From Nissolia schottii (Eukaryota > Streptophyta > Magnoliopsida > Fabales > Fabaceae), in assembly GCA_003254905.1 (NCBI GenBank), contig QANU01029826.1, positions 120,749-184,748 of the forward strand: a stretch of 64,000 bases of DNA. Reading direction: 5' to 3'. Shown in pieces: positions 49,744 to 61,625 of the stretch (position 1 is the stretch's first letter; the number at the start of each line of letters is the position of its first letter). Under the pieces are notes generated by a model, which made no database searches, was not told where the DNA came from, and saw only the letters and a list, made by a program, of their open reading frames with translations. The translations under genes and the position numbers were made by a program.

Positions 49744-50239
49744 GTGAGTATTTACACTGGACAAAGATTCTCTAAAGAGATATTAGAGTGGATTTTGAAC
49801 AAGTTGTGTGTGTGTTTTTTAAATGGCGTAGAATATTCAATGTTATTAGATTTGGGCGAATAATGCATACATATACACACACACCCAGAGACAAGGGTTT
49901 AAGAACACTTTGAGCTATTGTAATGAGTTTAAAAGGTGAAAAATTAATACTAAGAATGTGCACATATGAATTGATCATACTGCAATTTGTACCCGAGAGG
50001 ATTATCTCCCACAATATCATACATATGCTACATATACATAGAGTTTCAGCCAACAATGTGATTTCCTTATTATCAGATGTTTTATAACAAAATAAAATAT
50101 TATTTATATTCGTTTAGAAGACATCTTTAAGGGGGTATGATATTAAACTATTAGTTGAGAATGGATTTTAACTTTCTTTTAACTAGTAGTCACTATATCC
50201 CGTTGAAGATGTCTTATAAATGAATTCAAATAACATCGT

Positions 50240-51737
50240 TCAAAACGACAAGTTTTGCATAGGAACCTCTCCAGCTCCAAAGGCAGCTTGGTAATTTGGC
50301 ATGGCACGTTTGCTGAGCTGGCTAACATGATCTACAAGACCTTGTGGTTCATCAAAGTCCCATAAGCTGTACCACAAGGGATCATAGTCTAATGTAGTGT
50401 CTGGCCATGCATTATAACATGAGAAACATTCTTGTTGCATCATCAAATTATGTTGGTCCTCTAATGTTGTTGGGTAATTAGGGCACATGAATCCCATCAT
50501 CATGTCTTGTTGTTGATCAATATTGTTCTCTTCTTTTGTCTCATAGGATTCTGTTATTTCATTGTTGTTGGTGTGTGTCTCCTCTTGAGATTGCTGCTCC
50601 AATTCTACTTGTTTCTTCACCACCTTTGCTCTTCTTCTCCTTTCTAGCTTCTTTTTGTGACTATTGGCTTTTTCTTTCTTCTTGAAGTGGGTTCTCCAAT
50701 AGTTCTTAATCTCATTGTCAGTTCTACCTGGCAAGTACTTTGCTATTGTAGACCACCTGTGTTATTTATTACCATAAAAGAATAAGGAGTTTGAAGAAAA
50801 AGAATATATAAAAAGAATTTGTTGAGTGTATGGAGATATACTTGCATATTTATGAAACACATTTAATACATATTCCATTAGTATTATCAACCACTGATTT
50901 TTTTTTATTTTTGATATATTTTTGTAACACTAAATTTAAATCAATGTTTGAGAATGTTCATAAAATATGCATTAAATGTGCTTCATGAGTATTTCTCATT
51001 TGTGTGTGACGGTTTCTAGCTATTACTTGTTACCCAAGACAGCATGCAGTTCAATAATAATTCCTTCTTCAAGAGTTGTTAATTGGCCCTTCTTGAGGCC
51101 AGGCCTCAAATAGTTCACCCATCTCAACCTGCAACTCTTGCCACTCCTATTTAACCCTGAAACTCAATTAAAAGAAGAGCTAATTATTAATCAATAAAAG
51201 GAAAAGGGGAAATATATATAACTTTTAAAGGAAGAATATAGATCTTTGTTTCTTGTCAATGCAAAAGGGTATGCCATAAAAATTAGCTAAACCAATAAAA
51301 ATGAGATAAACCAATAAATGAAATTTCAAGAAAACGTTGAGTTCAAGATAATTAAAATGAAGGGATTTGAAAAAGTACAAAGTAACCATGCATGCACTTT
51401 AATTTTATATGTACAATTATACGTTGGTAAAGAGGATGCAAACCTTTCTAAATTCTTCCCCATTTTCATACTTCTCTTCTTGTTCTTTTTTGCTCACAGA
51501 TTTCCCAATTTTCACCCTATTCCATCAAGCACACCCTTCAATTTTGGAGGGTGTGATTTGATAAATAAAAGAATATCAAAATATACACACTTTACCTGTA
51601 AACTTAGACACAGAACTCCACCTTCCCTCCCCATGCCAGCATACATATTCACTTAGCAACTTGTCCTCTTCATGAGTCCATGACCCTTTCTTCCACCCTT
51701 TCTCTCCTCCTAAGGAAGAACCCTTCATATCTACCAT
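50240..51737 (-). CDS. R2R3-MYB transcription factor, complete
   Basis: Three minus-strand exons: 51596-51737, 51027-51156 (the typical 130 nt second exon) and 50240-50756. They total 789 nt (262 aa). Two in-frame ATGs start the protein (51737, MVDMKG; 51728, MKG); the longer one is used here and an upstream TAA closes the frame. R2 has tryptophans spaced by 19 residues ([30 protein letters not shown]). R3 has the usual replaced first tryptophan and ends [20 protein letters not shown] then [10 protein letters not shown] basic stretch ([14 protein letters not shown]) follows, then a Gln/Asn-rich and acidic C-terminal part with [17 protein letters not shown], which could be an activation region. 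The bHLH-interaction signature of anthocyanin-type MYBs is not present in R3. The subgroup is not determined. It acts in the nucleus as a DNA-binding regulator by family knowledge. Confidence 0.94.
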
Positions 51738-52741
51738 ATGATATTATGATTTCGCTACTAGCTCCTATATATGATATGTAATCTTATTTTGTCTATGATT
51801 TCTATGACACATATCCTGCTCAAAACTATGATCAATATATACCATTTTGAAGTGGGCCATTTCAATAGTTAATTTAGTAGGTACTATATCATTGAGAACT
51901 TTGAATCCAATTTCTCTTTTAATTTGTGTTCTCTTTTTGTTGTGATCTCAGCTGTGATCATGCTTATCTTTGAGAAAAAATCATTAGGTGTTAATGGAAT
52001 GTTAGATAGGATTATGCTATGATCACTTGTAAAGTGATATTTAAGTTTTACCATTGTTAACCATAATTTAAGCTAAATGTCATTTTATAAAGTGACAAAA
52101 AAAATTGGGTCAGAATATAATCTTACTTGATGTTTCGTATAACATCTAATAATTTCTCCCGTTTAAGTCAAGAGTACTTAAGAGTGATGCTTTACACCTT
52201 CATTGCCTTCCCAATGAAAATGAAGCAAGTGGATCAAGCAAATCTTGTGCTTTGTACGGACTTATAGTAATTAAGTACAAATATTCACCCAAAAGTAGCA
52301 TGATTTATCATATGCACAATGACAACCCCATAATCTTAATCAAGCCAACAAAAAAAAAAGGAGTGACTTGTTGCTGTTCTCTAGAAAATGTCCTTTGATC
52401 CAATGGTTATGCAACATGTGTGTGATTAAATTAATTCTTAATTCCAATATTTAGATTTCATATAGATTGATTAATATGTTATACTATTTTCACAGCATGC
52501 TTTATTTTATATGTTTTTTAATTCCTTTTCAATTTGTTTTTTGCCAACCTTGGTGATGTGATTTAAAATTGTTCAATGAAGCTAACCATATCATTAGCAT
52601 TAATTTTCAGCATAGGATTCCAATTGAGGTATAATGGGGAACACAGCTTTGTCAAGGGTGAGTCACATACCCAACACGTGGCCTCTCCTACCGTATTTAG
52701 TCTTTAGTAGCATATACTATATTTGTTATATGTTTTGGACC
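51738..52741. promoter_or_regulatory. Upstream region of the MYB gene
   Basis: About 1 kb of AT-rich sequence upstream of the MYB start. It should contain the promoter and leader. No clear TATA box or specific operator can be called. No gene is seen. Confidence 0.4.
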
Positions 52742-53283
52742 TAATTTAATTAAGGATTAAATATGTTTTGACATTCAATTTTTTTAAAAAAATTTGATTT
52801 AGGCTTTAAAAAAATTATTTTTTTGATTTTGGTCAAAAAAATATCAGAATTTACATATCTTAGTATTTGTTGTCAGTGACACTTTGTTAAAGGGTTAATA
52901 GAGCATTGCATTAGTTGTGTTGTGTAGGCAAAATAAATTCACTGACCAATAACCCACTATTTGACCCAAATTTGGCCTCATATCATGACCCACCCACCAC
53001 TCAAACTCGGGTTAACTCACTGGTTAGGACCAAGTTATGGATTAGGTGAATTTATTTTGCTTACATGACACTAATGATGTGACACTTTGTTAGTCGCATT
53101 AGTAATTAATAGTGTTCCATTATCAACAGGGACTAAAATCACATAATCTCACTAATAATAAGGACTAAAACCATGTAATTTTTAATATTTTTGAACCAAA
53201 ACAATTTTTTTTTTAAGAATCTTAACTAAATGTGAGACATTTGTTAGTGACCCGAAACATATTTAAATCTTTAATTTAATTAA
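52742..53283. mobile_element. MULE-like non-autonomous element with long target duplication
   Basis: The element is bracketed by identical TAATTTAATTAA at 52742-52753 and 53272-53283. The inner ends are inverted: GGATTAAATATGTTTTGAC on the left and, complemented, AGATTTAAATATGTTTCGGG on the right. A second inverted pair lies inside (GGCAAAATAAATTCAC near 52928 and GTGAATTTATTTTGC near 53047). A direct repeat of at least 9 bp fits Mutator-like elements. There is no transposase. Confidence 0.65.
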
Positions 53284-53848
53284 TTGCTTAAGCTAAATGA
53301 TTATGTAAGGTGTCATGCCCCATAAATAGGTAATGATGGTAACCCAAACAATTGAATAATGTAAAGGTGGTTTGCCAAAATATATAGGGAAGCTTCAAGA
53401 TCTTATAAAGTTAAAAATTCCATAGTCCATGGTACTATGTATGGATCAATGCTTGATTTGATAGTGCTGAAAGAAAATGGAATAGCTTTACGGGTAGTTT
53501 TCGCTTTTGAAGTTTATAACATTCATTCAAAGTAAACCGCATTACGTGTCATGAATCTAATTGATTTTGGAGTAATATGGTATACGTTTATAATCAAGCA
53601 CAATTGACTTTTCAAAAATTTTCTCACCACAAATGTTTGGCGCAGTTTATTGAGTGATTTTTTTAATCCATTGTGTGACGAAGAATATGCGAACCTTTCC
53701 AGCCAAGTCCACAGTATAAAGTATGTCATATATTGATTAGATCATAGAAAGCTTTACTATTTAGGTTTTTTTACTTACCTATGGCTCCAAAATTTTTATA
53801 ATCCCATAATATGGTATCTTAAAAAAATTACGATTGTATGGGTTTATT
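53284..53848. other. Spacer, no gene seen
   Basis: AT-rich, with one short open frame on the minus strand (53523-53729) lacking any recognised domain. Confidence 0.5.
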
Positions 53849-54080
53849 TTCTGAAATAGCCACTCTGTGTGACGATTTCAGACATCTAAATTTATTTATT
53901 TATTTATTTTTTAGGTCTTAAATTGCCACCCAAGGTGACAATTTCAGAGTTTGAAATAGTCACTCTGTGTTGCGATTTCAGACATCCGAATTTTTTATTT
54001 TTTTTAGGTTTGAAATTGCCACCCAGGATGGCAATTTCAGACTCTGAAATCGCCATGGGCCCCGGCAATTTCAGACCTGT
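53849..54080. repeat. Local tandem repeat of about 90-105 bp units, followed by an N
   Basis: CACTCTGTGTGACGATTTCA near 53862 recurs as CACTCTGTGTTGCGATTTCA near 53961. AAATTGCCACCCAAGGTGAC near 53920 recurs as AAATTGCCACCCAGGATGGC near 54012. A poly-T stretch with N54099 follows, so the array may be collapsed in the assembly. Confidence 0.75.
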
Positions 54081-54099
54081 TTTTGTTTTTTTTTTTTTN

Positions 54100-54762
54100 C
54101 AACGTTTAGTTATTTATGGATTTAATTAATTTCCTTGGCTTTCCATGTAAGCAGCTTCGGAAGAGAAGGAACCAAAACAGAATTGTTGGCGCATCAGTAA
54201 AACGTGGCCCCATGCAAGATGCTTCCACTCTGCAATTTGTAGTCATCATTGTCAGAGCGTAGACAATGCAATCACAGGACAGTGTGGATTCTTTTTCAAA
54301 AAATGTCAATGCAAATTCTGTGATGATCCAGCATCTCTTAATTGATCTACATAATTCATAGCACATCTTAATAAGTTAGAATCCCTCTTATGTGTTTTAG
54401 GTGATCATATCAAGTTTTTCAAGTTGTTTAATTTCATGAATAAATTATGAGCAGTACTTTCTTTGTAACAGATCTGTAGTATAGGATTATGAAGCCAAAT
54501 GCCCAATTATTTGATATTTGCATACCTTAGTAATAAACGGATCACAATAATTAGCCCTATATTGCCATAATTAGTGTTATCACTTCTTTACCGACTAATG
54601 GAGAAACAAATAAACTTAATTAAGCCAAAAAATTTGCCTTCAATTAATTATGAGAATGAAAAACATTTTATAGCACGAGTTCAATTACTATGAGAAGATT
54701 AATCATTATTATGGGAGATGAATATGTTTGGTTCACCCAAAAGTCCACAATTTTTTAAACAT

Positions 54763-54808
<46 letters not shown>

Positions 54809-55780
54809 TAAGAGTAAGACTATTTTGTCAACATTATTTCATCTTGCCAATGGAGTTGATCTTTATTAGAGAAGTAACAACAATTATTGTATGAAAATAT
54901 TTTTATTTAATTTGTGGAAAGGAACAAGAAAAAGGAGATTAACTTTAATGCAACTTCATCTTATATGCGTGTGATTTTTAAAATAGTGAAAATAAAAATT
55001 AAATATTTTTGTTAATATGACAATACATTATTGGTGATTGTGATTTAAAAAAAAAAGATAATATTTGTCAAGTGAAAATTATACATAACATTATCATATA
55101 TATATAATTATCTCTACCAGCTTTTTTCATTAAGACAACCTGCAATGGGTAAAACAAGGACACCACTAAAAAAGGTAACCGCAACCTACTAAGGCTTGAC
55201 AATGCTCAGTCAAAACAAGTTGAGTCTAATTAAAATCTTTCTAAAAAAAAATTTAATGGGACAAACCTTTTGCATCATGTCATGTCATTATCTTTACCAT
55301 TTATTTATGAAATTGACTACCTTAAAATGGTAGAAAATTAAGGATGCAAAAGTTCAACGGTGTAGACAAGTATATAATAACGTCATATATAAATTTCAAT
55401 TGAGATGATGTATTCATATAATTTAAGATAAAATCGAGTATTGGTATTTCTCGAGTCATGTTGCACGCTTGGTACAAATCATACCATGTCCTATATATAG
55501 AAAGACTCCATATGCCATATGGTGCTTCAGTCTTGTTTGACTAATAATCATCTCACCCCTAAGAAGTAGATATGAGTGATATGCTTGTCCTAATCGAGAT
55601 ATTTGTTGCCATAATTGATAAAGCTGGTTTTTGCTTTCCGTCTTCAATGAAATCTACTATTACAGTTTCGTAACTACCGAGTACACATGATGATAATGAC
55701 CACCATATATGAATGAATTATGAATACGAGACTATACATGGTGGTGATGATGAGACTAGTATATATGTTGTTATGGCCTG
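54100..55780. other. Spacer, no gene recognised
   Basis: Contains a (TA)n microsatellite (54768-54805). Two modest open frames on the minus strand (54106-54366 and 55456-55647) have non-random-looking composition but no domain I can name. They may be decayed gene pieces. Confidence 0.45.
54768..54805. repeat. (TA)n microsatellite
   Basis: About 18 TA units ending in TATAAATATA. Confidence 0.95.
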
Positions 55781-55789
55781 TTATGGACT

Positions 55790-58288
55790 GAGCCATGAAG
55801 GCCAATCCAGGAGAATCATAACCCAGGGTCCGCAGATCAACCCGACCCGAAACCCCTCCTCAAGCATCACTACAAGGATTCGCGGATCAACCCGACCCGA
55901 CTCGAGCAACCCCCCAACAGCTAGCGAGATCCTCGTCTGAGATATACTCTCCCCAGCGAAAAATGCGTCGTGATCTCCAAAGGCGGAATTAATGGAAAGA
56001 TCCCCGGAATAGCGAAAGTCACAGATACCACCCAGGTATTTAAACCTAATCAACATGAAACACCTTAGCTAGCTAATCTACGCTTAAGTTGCAAACCTGC
56101 CGACTAGGTTGTTATCTCTTTTGGTTGGGATAATACTTAGTTCCACTTATGAGTTTAAAAATACAGTTACCCAAAAATATGGACCAAATTTCAACTTTTC
56201 TTTATATGTATCATAACATAAAATATGAGCATTGTTTTCGATAGAATATATATTGTGAGCGGTAATGTAGCATACTTTAACTATATCAGGCATATTCAAC
56301 ATTTATAGCAACCAGAGGTCCACGGCATACATTTACAAGCAGTTACACATGTAATATCATAGATGTTACACACAATTTCATAGTAGTACAAAACATATAG
56401 CCTAGGGATTAGGAACTAATGCGACATCTCTAGTGTAGCTCTGATTCCCCTATTCCTTTGTCCATCTTCTTCAATGCCGCTCGTCCTCATATTGCTCTTA
56501 TTACTCTGACGTCTTCTTCACCCTCGTCGTGCTCGCCTAGAACCATAAAGGAGTGGGGGATGAGAACACATCGTTCTCAGCGGGAAACCTTAATCGTCAT
56601 AACTCGTTTTATACTCAATTATGATTCCGCTGCTCCGGGGTCTCTAGGTGTCACAGTTATACTATAGTCCTACTAGTTATTGATATCCATGCTAGACCTG
56701 AGCAGCTTTATCTATATTACTAGGTGACTGGGGAACCTATGCTTTCATTATCTATGTCATCTGTTCTCTAGTCTAACTCCTAGATTACATAATGTCACGT
56801 AATTCACATAGCTACACTACTGTCTCAAAAACCTCCATTTTTGAAAACCATTTTGTCTATAAGTTTCAGCTAGCATCCACTTATAACCGTACCCATTTTA
56901 ATTATAAGTTTCAGTTGGCATCCACTTATACTCCTGCTTTATTAGGCTTGCCTTATAAGCAGATATGCCCTTGTCCCTTGTAGCCGCGGCCACACCGCTA
57001 CAACCACACTTACAGCCCGTATCCTGGTGACCAGGCAATGCTTAACCTGAATGGTCTTGACCATGTAATCTCGCTAACCACGACCGAGGTTAGCACCCTA
57101 TAATGGCGTTGGGGTCGGACTTACGACTCGACCGGGACTTAGACCTTCCCCAAAAGCCGAACCCTCAGCCCTGCTAGAGGGGGTTCTCTCATCATCATCA
57201 TCATCATCATGTGCATAGTTCAGTCTTTGATGCAACAATTCATATATAATAAGCACAATTCATCATCTTAAAGCATTCATATACATGGCAATTACAGCTT
57301 AATATCCCATGTTATCATATTCATCATATCCCTCAAACAATCATTATTGTATGACTCTAACATATAGCTTCCCAAAATCATAACATCTACCATATATTAT
57401 CTCACATAACTCATAGATATATCAAAACCGTTTCTTACTAATATTCTGCGGATCCATGGACAATTGCAAGTGGTCTAGAAAGATTTCTGTTAAATTGTGA
57501 ATTCCTGAATCTTCAGTCAGGCCGCTCAGCGCACTCACAGGTTGTTCAGCGCCACCCTGACGAAATTCAGGCCTAAGTCTTGCAATTTTCCATGTTCTGC
57601 ATGGTTTCTCATATAAAATCTCAAGAGAGTTTCTTCTAACATCTACCATTATTTTTAACACATATTGAGAACACATCTTCATGCTCAACATCTTCATGAA
57701 CATAAACAAATGTAAATCCACAACCAATAAAACAGACGTTTGGTTTTTGTCAGAGATTAGCGACCATAAACCGGAGAGGTCCAAGACCTTAACCTAAGGT
57801 TTTTGGTAGCCCTAAGATCACTTTTCATATCTAAAAACTCAGATTCTGATCCCAACTGCACGAATTTCCAGTTTTACCCCCTTTTTCTAAAATTACCATT
57901 TCGCCCCCGTAAAAGTCTTGTTTTCTTCAAATTTTTTGTTCTCAAAAACCTGATGGACTCAAGACTTGCCTTTAAGGTTTTTGATAGTTCTAAACCCCTA
58001 TTTCATGAAAACCAACCCAGTTTTTTCAGCCCAAAACACAAAATTCCCATTTTGCCCTTATTTCCTAAAATTCCCATTTTCTGTCTGTTTACTAATAAAT
58101 TCATCGGGGATTCCAAAAATAATAAAACTTAACATCCTCACTCAATTTTTCATGTAGAACTAAAAAATAACATTATTTTTTCATGATAAAAATCTCAGCA
58201 TACAGTTCCTTCCAACATATTGTCATAGCCCTAATATTAGCTTAGGCTTTCTTAACTTCTGACAGAATCACAGACAACACCAACAGAT
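55790..58288. repeat. GC-richer, repeat-derived block (unresolved LTR-like DNA)
   Basis: Composition changes sharply from the AT-rich surroundings. Local duplications are present: CGGATCAACCCGACCCGA near 55883 (first copy CAGATCAACCCGACCCGA near 55835), and the 28 bp phrase TATAAGTTTCAGCTAGCATC near 56858 and 56903. A CCGCTCAGCG motif at 57522 is followed by GTTCAGCG about 21 bp later. A (CAT)n run is near 57190-57211. There is no reverse transcriptase, gag or host exon. The element type and borders are not determined. Confidence 0.45.
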
Positions 58289-59234
58289 GTAACATCCCGA
58301 GTTCCCATGTGCGGGGAACTCGTAAATTTCGCCGTCGAAAACGGCCGGGAAACGTCGAGAAATCAAGGGTGGAGGAATTAAGCCCCGAAACCCTAGGGAT
58401 TTAAGGGAAACGGGCTAGGTCTAGGTGTCCCGTAATTTTCTGGAGTCACTGGGCGAGTTTCGACTCGAACGAGAATTTTTTGGATACCGAAAATTGCCCG
58501 TGGGATTTCTCAACTCGGTAAGAGAGTCCCAGATCCCTGGAAAAACTATCCCGGATTGAAGGGAAAAATAAACGGATCACGACGGTATGTTTGGAATATT
58601 TTTAGGGCAACCGAAGGTGAGACGTTTCGGACAAAACGCGATCGATCGAAAACAGAGCCAGACCGGATTAGGTTAACTTCTGAAGGAAGCAAATAATAAA
58701 TAATAAATAATAATATAATAATAATAATAAATAACTGAAGCAGAGCTTCAGCAAAACAAAGAAAAAGGAAGGAAAAGAAAAAAAAAGGAAAAAGAAAAAG
58801 AAAAGATTCACTGTGCGTGGTTAAAATAACCACGTATGTTTCAAAAAAATATAATGTTATTTTCCATCTCTTTCACAAACACCCCCGTTCTGACACATCT
58901 AGGTTTCGTGCCAGAGTCCCGAAAAAATCGCCGGAGCACGCCATCGCGAAGAAGAAATTCTCCCATTCAAGCCTATCGATTTGGAATCTCCATCGGATGT
59001 GAGTAATCCTAAGCCCACTGTCTATGTGGTTTAATTTTTAACTGTATATGTGTTATGTTATGTTTCTGACTGTAAAATTGTTAAGTAGTATTTTTGGGGA
59101 AATCAGGGTGAAAAGGGTTTTGAGAAATTTTGTTGAATGAAATGTATAACTGTACTGATTGGAACCCTAGGAACAGTGGTTTTTTGTGGAAAATTGAGAA
59201 CTGGAGTCTCGGGGAAGCGATTTTTCAGCTTTCA

Positions 59235-59457
59235 TTCGAATCCCTGAGGTTTTCAGTCGAATGAAAGCCAAAGAAAGCCTTCATTCGATTGAATTCCCTT
59301 GTAGTCGAATGAAAGAAAATTTCAGGATTTCAATCGAATGAATCCCATAGTATTCGAATAAAAGAATGCTAAGGATTTCAATCAAATGAAACCCCATTCC
59401 AATCGAATAAAAGAACCCGTAGGGATTTCATTCGAATGTATACCTAGGCATTCGAAT
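59235..59457. repeat. Array of TCGAATGAA-like motifs
   Basis: ATTCGAAT, TCGAATGA or TCGAATAA occur about ten times (near 59235, 59257, 59284, 59304, 59334, 59354, 59382, 59402, 59431 and 59450) in both orientations. They are spaced about 19-30 bp and embedded in the LTR-like block. Confidence 0.75.
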
Positions 59458-59771
59458 GCATCCTGGCAGACTTGAGATTTTAGTGGTTCCAAGGGATCCA
59501 ATGAGCACAAATGCGCTTATTGTGGCACAAGAAAGCATGCATCATGAGAATAGATCACTAGAGGTTATGATGGAATGAAAACCTAATAAGAAAGATGATA
59601 AAAGGTAGGAACCAGAGTCCAATGAGAAAGATAAAAGCGCATGAGAACATGATTACAAATAAATGAAAGTATGATTTCTGCCTGGTTTAGCCCAAAGGAA
59701 TGCGACCAGAGTGTGTATGATACCGGTTAAAAGAAAAGATAATACACCCATGCATAGTGCGCAATAGCAGT

Positions 59772-59880
59772 CTCGAAGGGAACGCAGGCATTATTGCACG
59801 TCACCATGCTCGAAGGGAATGCATGGGACTCGATCACGTCACCAGGCTTGAAGGGAACGCATGAGACACGATCACCTTGC
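59772..59880. repeat. Three tandem units of 37-38 bp
   Basis: Units start at 59772, 59809 and 59847 with CTCGAAGGGAACGCA or close variants (CTCGAAGGGAATGCA, CTTGAAGGGAACGCA), each followed by a CACGTCACCA-like or GATCACC-like phrase. Confidence 0.8.
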
Positions 59881-61020
59881 ATTCATGTATATGCGGCTAT
59901 TATGTGGTTATGTGGTAACGGTCTAGGATAGAAAGCGCGAGAACCTAGATAAGCAAGACTAGATCCCTAGTCACCTAGACAAATTAGATAAAGCTGTTCA
60001 GGGTCTTAGCAAAGAAAATAATCAGTAGGATTTTAGCATGCATGTTCACTTAGAGATCCCCTGAATGGCCTGGAGGATACCCGAGTAAAGGAAAGATTGA
60101 TGATGCGAGGGAACCCCACTAAGGACCAAGAGTTCTTACCCCCACTCATGTATGGATCCAGCTTGTAGCGATGACTTCCCCACCAGCGAAGGATGTATGG
60201 TTGTTTACTCGCACACGCCAGCGCAACTACCACACGGATACTCTACTAAAGACGTGTACTTTTGCTCCTGCCCGCATGCCAGACGAGCCCGATAGACCCC
60301 CCAGACGGAGACTTGGAGCCCCAGGGTCCTCTCCGATGCGGCCGATCTAGATCGACGAGCGCCCAGGGAGCAACAGCCGAGATCCCATCCACCTTAATGG
60401 AGATGAGGGGGTGCCTCCATCGGAGCTGGAGCCAGAGATCGAGCCAGTTCTTGACCCCGCTGCCGCCACTCCCCCAGTACGAGGTCGAGGCCGGCGCACG
60501 ACTGCAAGAAAGAGAGTACTGTCAGTTTTACCGCGCCGGTTTTCTCCGCGAGACTTCTCAGCAGTCACGGACTTGTCGAGCGAGGAGGAGGAGGACTCAG
60601 CCGAGCGGGAGGAGGACAACGAGTAGACAACAAGACCCTAGGACTCGATGGTAGCGGTGGACGTAGGTTTGTACTGCACACGAAGTGAGTAGTACCACTC
60701 GTGTGTGTAGTCTTTTATTTAGCCGGTGTATATGTATATTATGTGAACTCTATGTATGTATAATATTAACACTTATGTACTTGTAATATATGGTTATGTG
60801 TGTATATTCGGGCCCCTATGTGTATGTTCCGCCAACAGATCTTCCGATTACAGGTATGTATTCGCACTTATTTTATCCTTGAATTATGTCGTTATACGAC
60901 GTATTACCCGCATGGCTCTTTACTTTCTATGTAATCGTACTTACCAAAGAAATTTCAAAATGGCCCGTAATTTTCGTAACCCTAATTTGAGCAAGTAAAC
61001 TAGAACGGTAATAGTTCACA

Positions 61021-61625
61021 GCATCAGAGGTCAACCACCTAGCCTAAACAGGCCGCCCGCTAGCCTGTTTATTTTTTTAAAAAAATTCAAAAATTCAAAA
61101 AAAATTATTAAAAAAATTTCACGGGCTCACGGGCCGGTCCGTAGGCCAAACGGGCCGGGCCAAATTTTTTTTCAAATTTTCACGAGCCTATTTTTTGCAT
61201 GTAAAGTTTTCCCATTTAACCGGGTAAACGGACTAGGCCCATTTTGACAGCCCTAGTAGTGGGGTAACTTCTTGGGCTCTCTTTCTTTTTTGTAAATTTT
61301 TGTTTTTGTTTCTTTGTTTTTATTTGTTTCCTTTTGTTATGGTTTGGTTGTGTTCTGGTATGTGATTATTGCATGAACAAATGGTGGCAATTGGTTGATG
61401 CGGCTTGCCTTTTTGGATTTTTTCCTCTCTTGTTTATCTTCTGAGCTATCGGGGCGGGTCACCCGCCGACCCGCCAAATCCGACTCGACCCGAGCAGGTG
61501 ACGGGTCTGGCGGGTACCCATTTAAAAAACGACAAATTTATCCGACCCGACCCACCCGCTATTAGGCGGGTCGAGTCAGTGACATGGTCGGGTCCTACCC
61601 GACCCGACTCATGTTCACCCCTAAG
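61021..61625. repeat. Two low-complexity GGGCC/CCCGACCC-rich non-autonomous elements
   Basis: Around 61040-61255 the sequence is rich in GGGCCGG-like motifs and ends GACAGCCCTAGTAG. Around 61450-61625 it has repeated CCGACCCGACC or GGCGGGTC motifs and ends ATGTTCACCCCTAAG. Both resemble hAT-type non-autonomous elements common in plants, whose ends read TAGGGGTG or TAGGGCTG on the other strand. Exact borders are not resolved. Confidence 0.4.

Larger units (their letters stand above)
41927..50239. other. Spacer between SEP-like and MYB genes, no gene seen
   Basis: The first 250-300 bp hold the SEP-like 5' leader (CT/GA-rich). A GC-richer patch lies at about 42820-43080 and contains ACACGTGTC near 43061. 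The remainder is AT-rich, with TA microsatellites (about 43576-43592 and 49175-49212) and a possible orphan leader exon near 49680. None of the open frames (up to 100 codons) shows a recognised domain or splice-consistent partners. Confidence 0.55.
58289..61020 (+). repeat. Probable LTR-like or internal retroelement DNA starting TGTAACATCCCGA
   Basis: It begins with TGTAACATCCCGA, a common start of Ty3-gypsy LTRs in plants, and stays GC-richer than its surroundings. It contains a TCGAAT-type array (59235-59457), a 37-38 bp tandem repeat (59772-59880) and a GC-rich open stretch (about 60262-60654). No 3' border or second LTR is recognised, so it may be a solo LTR or a fragment. Confidence 0.4.

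Noticed and set aside
51318-51656. 112-codon plus-strand frame.
   Set aside because: It is antisense to the first intron and first exon of the MYB gene.
52966-52975. CCAAATTTGG, a perfect CArG box consensus.
   Set aside because: It lies inside a MULE-like element far from the MADS genes; one 10 bp AT-rich match in 64 kb is expected by chance.
54106-54366. 86-codon minus-strand frame.
   Set aside because: No domain recognised, no supporting exon structure, and adjacent to an N; possibly a decayed gene piece but not supportable.
55456-55647. 63-codon minus-strand frame with plausible composition.
   Set aside because: Cannot be assigned to any family and has no neighbouring exons.
57422-57784. 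120-codon minus-strand frame in the repeat block.
   Set aside because: It lies in LTR-like DNA with local repeats and has no known domain.
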